Source: Bacteroidia bacterium
Lineage (GTDB): Bacteria > Bacteroidota > Bacteroidia > Flavobacteriales > Flavobacteriaceae
Direction: 5' to 3'
DNA length: 64,000 nt
Assembly (NCBI GenBank): GCA_030425285.1
Contig: JAUIAY010000005.1
Span: forward strand, 62,001-126,000
The notes under the pieces were generated by a model that saw only the letters and a program-made list of their open reading frames with translations, was not told the origin of the DNA and ran no database searches. The position numbers and the translations under genes were made by a program. Numbering within the stretch: position 1 is the first letter of the stretch; every line of letters begins with the position of its first letter. This document shows positions 7,055 through 15,382 of the stretch, one piece after another.

Positions 7055-9433
7055 ATGGATTACTTACTAAAATCATCAGCCATAATTGCCTTGTTTTATA
7101 TTAGTTACCGTTTGTTTTTGCAACGTGAAACCTTCTTTGAATCCAACCGTTGGTATTTATTGTTAGGCTTATTAGTTGCTGCCTGCTTACCAGGTGTGGT
7201 TATACCTATATATATAGAATATACACCTATTGTTAGTAGCAACACGCCTATATATGTGACCGAAGCAGCCACCAGCCAAATCGAAACAAAACCTTTTGAT
7301 TGGTTTCAATTGGCTTCCAACATTTACACAATAGGTCTCATATTTTTTACAGCGAAACTCGTAATCGAACTACTTTCCTTACAACGCTTGATAAACAAGA
7401 ATCCTAAAATACGTATTGAACGGTATTCATTAATCGAAATATTAGACAAAATTGCACCTTTTTCATTCTTTAATTGGATTGTTTACAACCCAACGCAGTT
7501 TGAAAAAAACGAGTTAAACCATATCATTGACCACGAAAAAGTACATGCAAAAGAACACCATACGCTTGATGTCTTATTAGCTCAAGTTTGTTGTGCCATT
7601 TTTTGGTTCAATCCAATGGTTTGGCTTTACAAAAAAGAGCTTCAGCAGAATCTGGAGTTTATAGCAGACCATAAAGCACAAGAAGCTTCAAACAATAAAG
7701 AAAGCTATCAGAAACTATTATTAAAAGCTAGCGTGCCTCATCAACAACTGGCTTCAACCAATAATTTTTACAATTCATTAATCAAAAAACGAATAATTAT
7801 GTTACACAAATCAAAATCAAACAGATTGAATGCCTGGAAATACGCCCTAATAATTCCGGCATTGGCTATCTTTTTAATGAGCTTCAATACCAAGGAAGTC
7901 TACATTGCAAAAGATGCTGGAACTCAACCTCTAATTCAAAAGGATTTCACAATTACTTCATCAAGTTCTAAAGCCGACCTTGATATGATATCCTACTATT
8001 TCAAAAACAAACCCGTTCAGGTTCAGTTTTCAGAAATAGAACGCAATTCTGACAACAGTTTAAAAGCATTGACTCTCAACACCAAATACAAAGACGGTAG
8101 CGATTTTACCAAGCGCATGCGCGTTTCAAATTTCAACAGTGCTGTTATTGCTCCTTTTAAAATATCTTACGATTCCAAGCAAGAAGACATCATGCTAAAT
8201 CTATTGGAAGAAGAATCAAATACTCATATTGCCAAGCAAGAAATAACCTTTGGCAAACAAAAAACAGTTGCTAAAATTGACAATAAAAAATCTGAAATCA
8301 AAGAACAACAAAAAGACCAATCACTTGGAAAAAACCCGTTATATGTCATTGAAGGTAAACCATACAAGAAAGAAGATCTTACTGGTAAAATAGTTTCAAC
8401 CGAGGGCAGCATTCAACTCTTAAACAAACCTGAAGCTGAAAAACGCTTTGGAAAGCCCGGAAAGGATGGTGCTGTAATTTTTAATGGGCCAGCATCTTTT
8501 TCTAAATCAAGCCCACGAGTTTTTACCAATCAAATTACAGTCAGCATCACAAAAGATTTTTCTGAAGCCGATTTAAATTTAGCAAAAGCCCAATTGGAAA
8601 AAGAAGGTTTGAAAGTAAAATTTAAAGGCATCAAACGAAATGGTTCAGGTGAAATAATCGCTATTAAAATAGATGTTAGCTCCAGTAAATCAAAAGCTAA
8701 TTATAACTTGAATGGAGACGATCCTATAAACCCAATCAGTATCTCTTTTGATTCAGATGGCGACAATATATCCATTGGCAACAGTAAAGTACGTAGTCCT
8801 CACGCTTTTACTTTTAGAACAAAGCCTGAACGCGAGAGAGTGAGATTCCGATCTAAAAACAACGCTTTTGTGTATTCAGAAAATAGCCATGACAGTAATC
8901 ATGAAGTTGAATATGAATTCCACAATAATGGCGATCAAGATGATGATAGTGAAATCATTATTAAAAGCGGAAAGGCTTATGTCATAAAGAACAGCAACTC
9001 CAATAACGGTAAACGTGTAGTTACCATAACCAATGATGACGGTGAAGATGAAATTATCGAACTTAAAAACGACAATACTATTTACGAGTTACGAAGTGTT
9101 CCAAGAGCGAGATACAGATTCCAATCTCCACGATCTGAAGCTATATATTTTGAAAGTAAGCCAGGTAAAGAAAATGTATGGATAGATGATAAAAATGGAA
9201 AAGTCGAATATAAATTCTTAAAAAAAGACAGAGGTAATAGCTTTTTCTTTTCAACTGATGATAACGAAAAACCTTATATCTTATTAGATGGTAAGGAAAT
9301 CACTCAAAAGGAATTGAAAGAATTAGATTCTGATTCTATAGAAAGCGTCAATGTTCTAAAAGGTGACAGTGCCATAAGCAAATATGGTGATAAAGCAAAA
9401 GATGGAGCTATCATTATTTCAACTAAAGAATAG
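7055..9433 (+). CDS. M56-family (BlaR1/MecR1-type) membrane metallopeptidase sensor
   Basis: A 792-residue integral membrane protease predicted to sense an envelope signal and relieve repression by the BlaI-type protein encoded just upstream. Membrane segments are seen near residues 1-20, 33-52 and 90-108, with another before the extracytoplasmic part at about 265-280. The zinc site HEKVH is at residues 160-164, followed by the E of QQNLEFIADHKA near 211-222. The large C-terminal part is not a penicillin-binding domain. It contains two motifs resembling the TonB-receptor plug end: RFGKPGKDGAVIF near residue 470 and NVLKGDSAISKYG with KDGAIIIST at the C-terminus. This architecture is common in Bacteroidota; its ligand is unknown. 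Confidence 0.88.
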   Translation: MDYLLKSSAIIALFYISYRLFLQRETFFESNRWYLLLGLLVAACLPGVVIPIYIEYTPIVSSNTPIYVTEAATSQIETKPFDWFQLASNIYTIGLIFFTAKLVIELLSLQRLINKNPKIRIERYSLIEILDKIAPFSFFNWIVYNPTQFEKNELNHIIDHEKVHAKEHHTLDVLLAQVCCAIFWFNPMVWLYKKELQQNLEFIADHKAQEASNNKESYQKLLLKASVPHQQLASTNNFYNSLIKKRIIMLHKSKSNRLNAWKYALIIPALAIFLMSFNTKEVYIAKDAGTQPLIQKDFTITSSSSKADLDMISYYFKNKPVQVQFSEIERNSDNSLKALTLNTKYKDGSDFTKRMRVSNFNSAVIAPFKISYDSKQEDIMLNLLEEESNTHIAKQEITFGKQKTVAKIDNKKSEIKEQQKDQSLGKNPLYVIEGKPYKKEDLTGKIVSTEGSIQLLNKPEAEKRFGKPGKDGAVIFNGPASFSKSSPRVFTNQITVSITKDFSEADLNLAKAQLEKEGLKVKFKGIKRNGSGEIIAIKIDVSSSKSKANYNLNGDDPINPISISFDSDGDNISIGNSKVRSPHAFTFRTKPERERVRFRSKNNAFVYSENSHDSNHEVEYEFHNNGDQDDDSEIIIKSGKAYVIKNSNSNNGKRVVTITNDDGEDEIIELKNDNTIYELRSVPRARYRFQSPRSEAIYFESKPGKENVWIDDKNGKVEYKFLKKDRGNSFFFSTDDNEKPYILLDGKEITQKELKELDSDSIESVNVLKGDSAISKYGDKAKDGAIIISTKE

Positions 9434-9453
9434 CTTGCCTAAATAAGGCTAAT

Positions 9454-9486
9454 AAAAAAATCCCAAGGAAATCTTGGGATTTTTTA
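9454..9486. terminator. bidirectional terminator between the M56 and endonuclease genes
   Basis: Stem TCCCAAG (9461-9467) / CTTGGGA (9473-9479), loop GAAAT, flanked by seven A on the left and six T on the right. It serves the converging genes on both sides. Confidence 0.8.
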
Positions 9487-11442
9487 TTACTCGACAATTA
9501 GTTTTTTAACCACCCTTTTCTTATCCGATTCGATCTTGACAAGATACATACCGCTAGGTAAATCGAAACTTACATTTGATGATCTATTAGGTTGAACAAC
9601 CGAAGTTATTATTTCTTTTCCTTGAATTGTTAGAATTGAAATATCAGCCTTTTCTTCTAATCCATTGATAAAAATTTGATTTTTTGAAGGATTTGGAAAA
9701 ATTGAAATACCATTCAATTGGCTTTCAGTAACACTTAAGGGTTGCTCCCAATTTTCACCAATCATATCACCCCAAATATATTCCACCAAATCAGGCTGAT
9801 CAATAAATGGGTTTCGGTTAAATTGCCAATTATAGACAATGTTATTACGGTTCATCTCAAAATCATCAGGCGGATCGTTTCTGTGCCAGTTCAACAAGGT
9901 CGCCAAATCACCAAACTGCCCAACCATACCATCAGGAAAACCGTTTACAATTTCCAACCCATTGTAACGAACAGCTAAATAAAACACACCTCGAGCCACA
10001 TCACCCTTAAAACCGCCTAATGTTCCTGTTGGGCCATTATACTCGCCATAAAACTGGTTGCCGCGACTACTGTTTTCAGGTCCATCAACTGCTCGAAGAG
10101 CATGAGCATCCGAATTGCCATGACGTAAAGAGTCGGCTTTTGTTTCCCAATACACATTTATTCCATCTGCTATTTCATCTTCTTCAATACTAAAATAGCC
10201 TGCTCGCGACCGCGGAAAGGTATGCTCCCTATTCCAAGTTCCTACATTATTGGATGTGGTTTGAAAATCCAATTTTGCACGACCTTGCTCCAAATACACC
10301 AGCCACACCTGATTGCTATTTTCGGGATTTTGGTCAGCTTGTTTTAAAATATCTACACAATCGGCATAAGTTTGCGCTCTCACAACTGCTGGATTGGCAA
10401 TGATGTTTTGTAGAGCCTGCTTTAAATCATCATCGCCCAAGCCATCCAAGCTATCATAATAACCAGCTGGCTGCGTACTTTCGACCACTCCATAAGTTGG
10501 ACTAATAGGTGTACCAAAATCGGCAACGGTATAGTCGTCATCAACAGCGCGAATAACCACATGATTATTCATGGCAATGTATGGCACTTCCAAATCTGAA
10601 AAACTTATGACTATTTCTTCATCGCCTTCATCCAAATCATCATCTATTAATGTAATAGTTGTTGTTACAGAATTTTGACCATTTAAAATTGTCAATGTTG
10701 TATCACCTACATAATCCGACATATCAAATCCGCCATTTAATAAACTGAAAGTAAATTCATAATCGGCAGTTACATTCTCTTGTGCTGTAAAAACAATATT
10801 AAACATATCGCCTTCATCATATTGCGTTTGTGACGTAGAAATAGTAATGGGATTAAAAACGACACCACTTCCATCATTTAATGCTCTAGGCGTTGGCGCG
10901 GCAACGGTATAAGAACCATCATTGTTTCGTTGTATGGAATTGGTATTGTTGCCTGAACCCTCGTTTATTTGTTCAGAAACACCTAACAGAGCCATCAATT
11001 CCGTGTCATCAGCATCAGTGGTGTCATACACCAAAGCATCTATTAAATTTGTTTGTGTAGCCAAAGTCCCTTCAGGAAAATCAAAATCACTTCCAAGATA
11101 AACAGCTACGGCATCAGCTCCATTTTGAATAACGTTAGCACCAATTAATAACTGCGGGAAGGGTTCAACAGTATTACTTCCAATGAGTAATAAACCATTG
11201 ACATCCGTTTGGTAACCATCTAAATCTATGGTCATATAACTGGAATCGTTTCCAGAATCTGAACCATTAAAAAAAACAACTACATAGCCATCCAATGAAA
11301 AATTGGGCGTATCGGACTTTAATTCCACAAATTCCTTATCGTCAACGCCAGGTGTATCACAATCCAATTCGTTAATTACTACTTGACCAAACGATAACTG
11401 AAATGCAAAAAACAGCATAACAGGATAAAAAACATGTTTCAT
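9487..11442 (-). CDS. secreted endonuclease I-family nuclease with T9SS sorting domain
   Basis: A 651-residue extracellular nuclease. Order: signal peptide (1-19), lamin-tail domain (about 20-190, beginning VVINELDCDTPGVDDKEFVEL), a Calx-beta-like domain (about 200-300), an endonuclease I domain with the catalytic block WNREHTFPRSR near residue 402-412 and the later NSDAHALRAVD, and a T9SS type A sorting domain (about 578-651, ISIFPNPSKNQI to the Lys-rich end). The product should pass the outer membrane by type IX secretion and degrade extracellular nucleic acid for nutrients or biofilm turnover. Its stop lies at the edge of a shared bidirectional terminator. Confidence 0.88.
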   Translation of the reverse strand: MKHVFYPVMLFFAFQLSFGQVVINELDCDTPGVDDKEFVELKSDTPNFSLDGYVVVFFNGSDSGNDSSYMTIDLDGYQTDVNGLLLIGSNTVEPFPQLLIGANVIQNGADAVAVYLGSDFDFPEGTLATQTNLIDALVYDTTDADDTELMALLGVSEQINEGSGNNTNSIQRNNDGSYTVAAPTPRALNDGSGVVFNPITISTSQTQYDEGDMFNIVFTAQENVTADYEFTFSLLNGGFDMSDYVGDTTLTILNGQNSVTTTITLIDDDLDEGDEEIVISFSDLEVPYIAMNNHVVIRAVDDDYTVADFGTPISPTYGVVESTQPAGYYDSLDGLGDDDLKQALQNIIANPAVVRAQTYADCVDILKQADQNPENSNQVWLVYLEQGRAKLDFQTTSNNVGTWNREHTFPRSRAGYFSIEEDEIADGINVYWETKADSLRHGNSDAHALRAVDGPENSSRGNQFYGEYNGPTGTLGGFKGDVARGVFYLAVRYNGLEIVNGFPDGMVGQFGDLATLLNWHRNDPPDDFEMNRNNIVYNWQFNRNPFIDQPDLVEYIWGDMIGENWEQPLSVTESQLNGISIFPNPSKNQIFINGLEEKADISILTIQGKEIITSVVQPNRSSNVSFDLPSGMYLVKIESDKKRVVKKLIVE

Positions 11443-11459
11443 TTTTAGGAGAATTTATG

Positions 11460-11467
11460 CAAAAGTA
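11460..11467 (-). promoter_or_regulatory. -7 promoter element of the secreted endonuclease gene
   Basis: TACTTTTG on the minus strand, a perfect TAnnTTTG match 17 bases before the ATG at 11442. The -33 element is unclear. Confidence 0.35.
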
Positions 11468-11546
11468 ATCATCTGTTTGTCAATATTTTGCATTAAGGTT
11501 TAATAAATCATTATTTTTAACATTCCAGCGTTCATTAAAATGCGTT

Positions 11547-11554
11547 TATATTTG
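11547..11554 (+). promoter_or_regulatory. -7 promoter element of the 50-residue ORF
   Basis: TATATTTG, a perfect -7 match, 16 bases before the ATG at 11571. No clear TTG element upstream. Confidence 0.45.
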
Positions 11555-11570
11555 TAATAGTATTCATGAT

Positions 11571-11723
11571 ATGAAAAAACAATTTTTTAAGTTTTTAGCC
11601 AAGTTGAATAAAGCTGTATTGCCAAGTTATACAAAACAACGTTTGGATTTGAGTAAGGCCTCTAAATTACAAATGGCTATTTTTGGTTGGAAATTGTACG
11701 TTACCAAAAATGCTCTGGATTAA
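11571..11723 (+). CDS. conserved-looking short basic protein, 50 residues
   Basis: Begins MKKQFFKFLAKLNKAVLPSY and ends YVTKNALD; stop TAA at 11721-11723. It has many Lys/Arg and aromatic residues and no signal peptide or membrane segment. I recall very similar short ORFs across Flavobacteriia listed in databases as SsrA-binding protein. That name is not supported here, because SmpB is about 150 residues with an OB fold and this is a third of that. A perfect -7 element 16 bases upstream and a tRNA gene 57 bases downstream on the same strand suggest a small transcription unit, perhaps shared with the tRNA. Confidence 0.7.
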   Translation: MKKQFFKFLAKLNKAVLPSYTKQRLDLSKASKLQMAIFGWKLYVTKNALD

Positions 11724-11780
11724 TTTAAATTTTATTTGGCAGTTTATCTAAAAAAGGAATATATTTGCACCCACAAAATT

Positions 11781-11854
11781 GGCCACGTGGCGCAACTGAA
11801 TAGCGCACTTGATTACGGCTCAAGAGGTTGCAGGTTTGAATCCTGCCGTGGTCA
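11781..11854 (+). tRNA. tRNA-Arg (anticodon ACG)
   Basis: A 74-base cloverleaf: acceptor GGCCACG / CGTGGTC (one G-U pair) with discriminator A, D stem GCGC / GCGC, anticodon stem CTTGA / TCAAG around loop TTACGGC (anticodon ACG, to be edited to ICG), and T arm GCAGG TTTGAAT CCTGC. CCA is not encoded. A strong terminator follows at once. Confidence 0.93.
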
Positions 11855-11855
11855 C

Positions 11856-11896
11856 AAAAAAGAAAGCTCGCATTATTTGCGAGCTTTCTTTTTTTT
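11856..11896. terminator. bidirectional terminator of tRNA-Arg and clpS
   Basis: Thirteen-base perfect stem (11860-11872 with 11878-11890), loop TTATT, A-rich on the left and eight T on the right. It stops the tRNA unit rightward and the clpS operon leftward. Confidence 0.85.
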
Positions 11897-11909
11897 ATTA
11901 TTGGATTAA

Positions 11910-12185
11910 TCAAACTATCTCCGCACTTAACCCAGCTTCCAACAACATAGAACAACGTGGTTTTAGATCATCATAAACACCTGTTTTAACGGTGCACTTG
12001 CCTTTGTAATGCACAATAATAGAACATTGTTCGGCTTGTTCTGGAGTATGGTCGCAGGCATACATTAAAGTTTCTATGACATGGTCAAAGGTATTGACAT
12101 CATCATTATACAAAACAATTTCGTTCTGCTTTAGAACGTCTTCTTTCAACAAAACATCTTCTAACGCTTTTTCTTGTGTACTCAT
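11910..12185 (-). CDS. clpS: ATP-dependent Clp protease adaptor ClpS
   Basis: Delivers N-degron substrates to ClpAP-type proteases in the cytoplasm. The ATG at 12185 gives 91 residues (MSTQEKALEDVLLKE), the normal size. The conserved block NEIVLYNDDVNTFDHVIETL is near residues 20-39 and includes the N-end-rule pocket residues, with the CDHTPEQAEQCSIIVHYKG segment after it. An upstream ATG at 12227 would overlap the prmA end and is disfavoured. It is the last gene of a leftward string, 14 bases after prmA. Confidence 0.93.
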   Translation of the reverse strand: MSTQEKALEDVLLKEDVLKQNEIVLYNDDVNTFDHVIETLMYACDHTPEQAEQCSIIVHYKGKCTVKTGVYDDLKPRCSMLLEAGLSAEIV

Positions 12186-12199
12186 GGCTAACTTTTCAA

Positions 12200-13036
12200 C
12201 TAATTTATGAATTTTAAGGCAACCCAATGGTTTTTCTCAATAGTTTCAACGCAGGTAAGACCTAAATTATTACATGTTTCTTTAATTATTGGAATATCAT
12301 CTTTGTAAAATCCGCTCAACAATAAGATACCAGAATCATTTAAGCAGGCTACATAACTTTCCATATCATTCAACAAAATATTACGATTAATATTTGCAAT
12401 GATGGTATCATATTGTTTATCATTCAACAAACTAGCATCGCCTTCATAAACCGAAATGTTATGACAATTGTTGCGTTCAACATTTTCCAAACTATTTAGA
12501 TAGCACCAATTATCAATATCTATGGCATCAATGTCAGTAGCCCCTTTCATTTCGGCCAAAATAGCCAAAACACCTGTACCACAGCCCATATCCAAAACCG
12601 ATTTCCCATTGAAATCATTATTTAAAATATGCTGAATCATCATGTGAGTAGTTTCGTGATGTCCTGTACCAAAGCTCATTTTAGGTTCAATGACAATATC
12701 ATACTTTGTATCAAACTTTTCATGAAATGGTGCTCGTACTGCACAAGCCTCATCTACCACTATTGGACTAAAGTTTTTCTCCCATTCTTCATTCCAATTG
12801 GTTTGCTCTATTTCATTAAACTCATAGCTAATTTCAAACTCACTTGAATTGAGAATTTGAATGGTATTCAAAATATGTTCGTGCCAATCTTCTTTTTGGA
12901 TGTAAGCCGTAACACCATCTTCAGTTTCCACAAAACTCTCAAAACCCGCAAAGCCCAATTCGGCAATCAATATTTCAACTGCAGGTTGTAATGGTTTTAC
13001 TTGAAAATTGTATCCGATGTAAATCGTATTGGACAT
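12200..13036 (-). CDS. prmA: ribosomal protein L11 methyltransferase
   Basis: SAM-dependent trimethylation of ribosomal protein L11. It is 278 residues, with an N-terminal substrate-recognition domain (about 1-105) and a Rossmann methyltransferase domain. The SAM-binding motif is VLDMGCGTGVLAI near residue 145-157, preceded by PKMSFGTGHHETT, and NINRNIL marks the catalytic NxN-type segment. It lies between tpiA and clpS with 11- and 14-base gaps, so it is read as part of that operon. Confidence 0.93.
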   Translation of the reverse strand: MSNTIYIGYNFQVKPLQPAVEILIAELGFAGFESFVETEDGVTAYIQKEDWHEHILNTIQILNSSEFEISYEFNEIEQTNWNEEWEKNFSPIVVDEACAVRAPFHEKFDTKYDIVIEPKMSFGTGHHETTHMMIQHILNNDFNGKSVLDMGCGTGVLAILAEMKGATDIDAIDIDNWCYLNSLENVERNNCHNISVYEGDASLLNDKQYDTIIANINRNILLNDMESYVACLNDSGILLLSGFYKDDIPIIKETCNNLGLTCVETIEKNHWVALKFIN

Positions 13037-13047
13037 AAAATAAAGTT

Positions 13048-13797
13048 CTAAAAGGCGTTTACAATGGCAAAAAAGTCTTCGGCATTTAGTGACGCACCAC
13101 CAATTAAACCACCATCAACATCTGGCTTTGAAAAAATTTCCTTGGCATTATTAGGTTTCACACTACCTCCATAAAGTATAGAAACAGATTCCGCTATATC
13201 TTGCCCATACTTATCAGCTAACGTTTTTCTGATAAAAGCATGCATACTTTGGGCTTGCTCCGGAGTAGCTGTTTCACCAGTTCCAATAGCCCAAACAGGT
13301 TCGTAGGCCAATATTATATGTTCAAAGTCAGACGCTTTTAAATGAAATAAGGCATTTTTAATTTGATTCTCAACTACGGTTTCGTGGTTACCAGATTTTC
13401 TATCAGCCAATTCCTCGCCAAAGCAAAAAATAACACGTATATCGTGTTTTAAGGCTGTGTCTACTTTTTTGGCCAAAGCTTCATCGGTTTCATTGAAATA
13501 GGCTCGACGTTCACTATGTCCCAATATAACGGTTTGAATGCCAATGCTTTTAAGCATCCCAGCACTTACCTCTCCAGTATAAGCGCCATCTTCAGAAAAA
13601 TGCATGTTTTGAGCAACCACCTCAATAGGGTATTGCCTTGTAGATTCAAACGCATGCCATAAATTGGTAAATGAAGGTGCAATCATCACCTCGGCTTCCG
13701 ATGTTTGGTTTTGTTGTTTTAATTCAGAAATAAGCGTTTCGGCTTGAATTAAACCATTGTTCATTTTCCAATTACCAGCTACTATCTGTTTTCTCAT
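13048..13797 (-). CDS. tpiA: triose-phosphate isomerase
   Basis: Interconverts dihydroxyacetone phosphate and glyceraldehyde 3-phosphate in glycolysis. It is 249 residues. Visible active-site elements are GNWKMN (Lys near residue 12), LGHSERR (His near 94) and AYEPVWAIGTG (Glu near 167), with the phosphate loop YGGSVKPNN later. Its ATG overlaps the stop of the upstream TlpA-like gene by four bases (ATGA), so the two are translationally coupled. Confidence 0.96.
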   Translation of the reverse strand: MRKQIVAGNWKMNNGLIQAETLISELKQQNQTSEAEVMIAPSFTNLWHAFESTRQYPIEVVAQNMHFSEDGAYTGEVSAGMLKSIGIQTVILGHSERRAYFNETDEALAKKVDTALKHDIRVIFCFGEELADRKSGNHETVVENQIKNALFHLKASDFEHIILAYEPVWAIGTGETATPEQAQSMHAFIRKTLADKYGQDIAESVSILYGGSVKPNNAKEIFSKPDVDGGLIGGASLNAEDFFAIVNAF

Positions 13798-14282
13798 TGT
13801 AATGCGTTTAGTAAGTTATCGTCTGTTATTTTAATTGCTTTAAAAAGCTTGATATTTCCTTGTTTGTCAACCACCATATATCTTGGAATCCAATCTAATT
13901 TTAGGAACTCTCCAAATTCACCATCCCATCCGGATTGCATGAAATAATGCTCGCCTTGTATCTTGTACTTTTTGACGCCTTTTTTCCATCGGGGCATATC
14001 TTTATCTAAAGATAAAAAAAGAAAAACGACTGCTTTGTTTTCTTTTTGAAGTGTTTTGAGTTGTGGCAACCCTTCAATACAATCACGACACCAAGAAGCC
14101 CAAACATCTATAAAAACTGTCTGCCCTTTGTAAGTATCTATGATTTCCTTAAATACCATAGATTTTCCATCCATGGTTATAAATGTGTCATTTAAAGCAG
14201 CATCTGAAAAAACAACTGGTGTCTCTTGAGCTTGGCAACTTATGAATAAAAAGGAAATAACAGTATAAATCAACTTTTTCAT
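13794..14282 (-). CDS. TlpA-like thioredoxin-fold lipoprotein
   Basis: A 162-residue envelope thiol protein. The ATG at 14282 gives MKKLIYTVISFLFISCQAQ, a lipoprotein signal with the lipobox Cys at residue 16; an upstream in-frame ATG at 14351 would overlap the permease gene and destroy this signal. The thioredoxin fold carries WASWCRDC (active Cys at 65 and 68) and the cis-Pro region LDWIPRYMVV. It probably reduces or oxidises periplasmic disulfides. It overlaps tpiA by four bases and follows an ABC-type permease gene. Confidence 0.88.
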   Translation of the reverse strand: MKKLIYTVISFLFISCQAQETPVVFSDAALNDTFITMDGKSMVFKEIIDTYKGQTVFIDVWASWCRDCIEGLPQLKTLQKENKAVVFLFLSLDKDMPRWKKGVKKYKIQGEHYFMQSGWDGEFGEFLKLDWIPRYMVVDKQGNIKLFKAIKITDDNLLNALQ

Positions 14283-14301
14283 GGATTCAATTTTTAAACT
14301 A

Positions 14302-15378
14302 TCACGATAGTTGAACTTTGGGATCCAACCATGTATAGATAACATCAACAAAAATATTGATAATTATAAAAACAATGGCTATAACCAAAACAGCTCCCAT
14401 AATCACTGGTAAATCCAACATATTTAAGGCATTTACAATTTCTTTACCAAGTCCGTTCCATCCAAAAATATACTCAACAAAAACCGCTCCAGCCAACATA
14501 GACGCAAACCACCCCGAAATAGCAGTAACAACGGGATTCATGGCATTTTTTAAAGCGTGCGACTTAATTATTTGATAGTCGCTTAAACCTTTTGCCCTTG
14601 CTGTTCGTATGTAGTCTTGATTCATAACTTCCAACAACGAGTTACGCATTAATTGAATAACCACAGCCAAAGGCCTTATTCCCAAAACAATAGCCGGTAA
14701 TATCAAATTCTTCCATTTGATATGCATGGATTCCCCATAATCATCCAATTCGTACAAACTTCCCGTCATTTCCAGATTTGTGAATTCATGCAGTAAAAAA
14801 CCAAATACCCAGGCAAATAAAATGGCACTAAAAAAAGATGGTACACTCATGCCAATAGTGCTGACTATTTGAATGAGCTTATCCAACCAAGTGTCCTTAT
14901 AGATCGCAGACACAACTCCAAAAACAAGTCCTAAAATAATGGCAATGACTATAGCCGAAACCGCCAACACAAAAGTATTAGGTAACGTTTCACCAATAAC
15001 TTCAGATACCTTTTTCCCCTGTTTAGTAAATGATTCACGTAAATAGGGAAACTTGAGAGCTACTGTCGTTTGCCCAACAGTAAACAGTTTTGAAAAAGTG
15101 TATTTTTCTTTCTTTAAATGCGTGTATGATTCTGGATTTGTACTATGAAATGATAACGGCGACAAATCATTCAAATAATAAAAATATTGAGTGATTTTCG
15201 GTTTATCAAAACCATACTTTTTACGAACGGCTTCAACTTGTTCAGCTGATTGGTTTTGACCTAACATCATTTTTGCAGGATCACCTGGAAGTACATTAAA
15301 CAATAAAAAAATAACTGTAACTACTCCAAAAAGTGTGAGTAACGCATAAAACAGTTTATTTAGGAAATAGCTTATCAA
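14302..15378 (-). CDS. ABC transporter permease, DppB/OppB type
   Basis: A 358-residue inner-membrane permease of the peptide/nickel importer family. It begins with the family N-terminus (MISYFLNKLFYALLTLFGVV) and VLPGDPA near residue 30. The EAA loop RTARAKGLSDYQIIKSHALK, where the ATPase docks, is near residue 258-277. Six membrane segments are visible; a roughly 80-residue periplasmic stretch follows the first. No ATPase, second permease or binding protein is beside it, so the partners must be encoded elsewhere. It sits four bases after the DoxX/MauE-like gene. Confidence 0.88.
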   Translation of the reverse strand: MISYFLNKLFYALLTLFGVVTVIFLLFNVLPGDPAKMMLGQNQSAEQVEAVRKKYGFDKPKITQYFYYLNDLSPLSFHSTNPESYTHLKKEKYTFSKLFTVGQTTVALKFPYLRESFTKQGKKVSEVIGETLPNTFVLAVSAIVIAIILGLVFGVVSAIYKDTWLDKLIQIVSTIGMSVPSFFSAILFAWVFGFLLHEFTNLEMTGSLYELDDYGESMHIKWKNLILPAIVLGIRPLAVVIQLMRNSLLEVMNQDYIRTARAKGLSDYQIIKSHALKNAMNPVVTAISGWFASMLAGAVFVEYIFGWNGLGKEIVNALNMLDLPVIMGAVLVIAIVFIIINIFVDVIYTWLDPKVQLS

Positions 15379-15382
15379 ATAA

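Noticed and set aside
6694-9433. Beta-lactam resistance locus
   Set aside because: The regulator and M56 protease are of the BlaI/BlaR1 type, but there is no beta-lactamase or PBP gene nearby and the sensor lacks a penicillin-binding domain.
11725-11955. Minus-strand open frame across tRNA-Arg
   Set aside because: Its central part is the complement of the tRNA and its terminator; such frames over tRNA genes are common artefacts.
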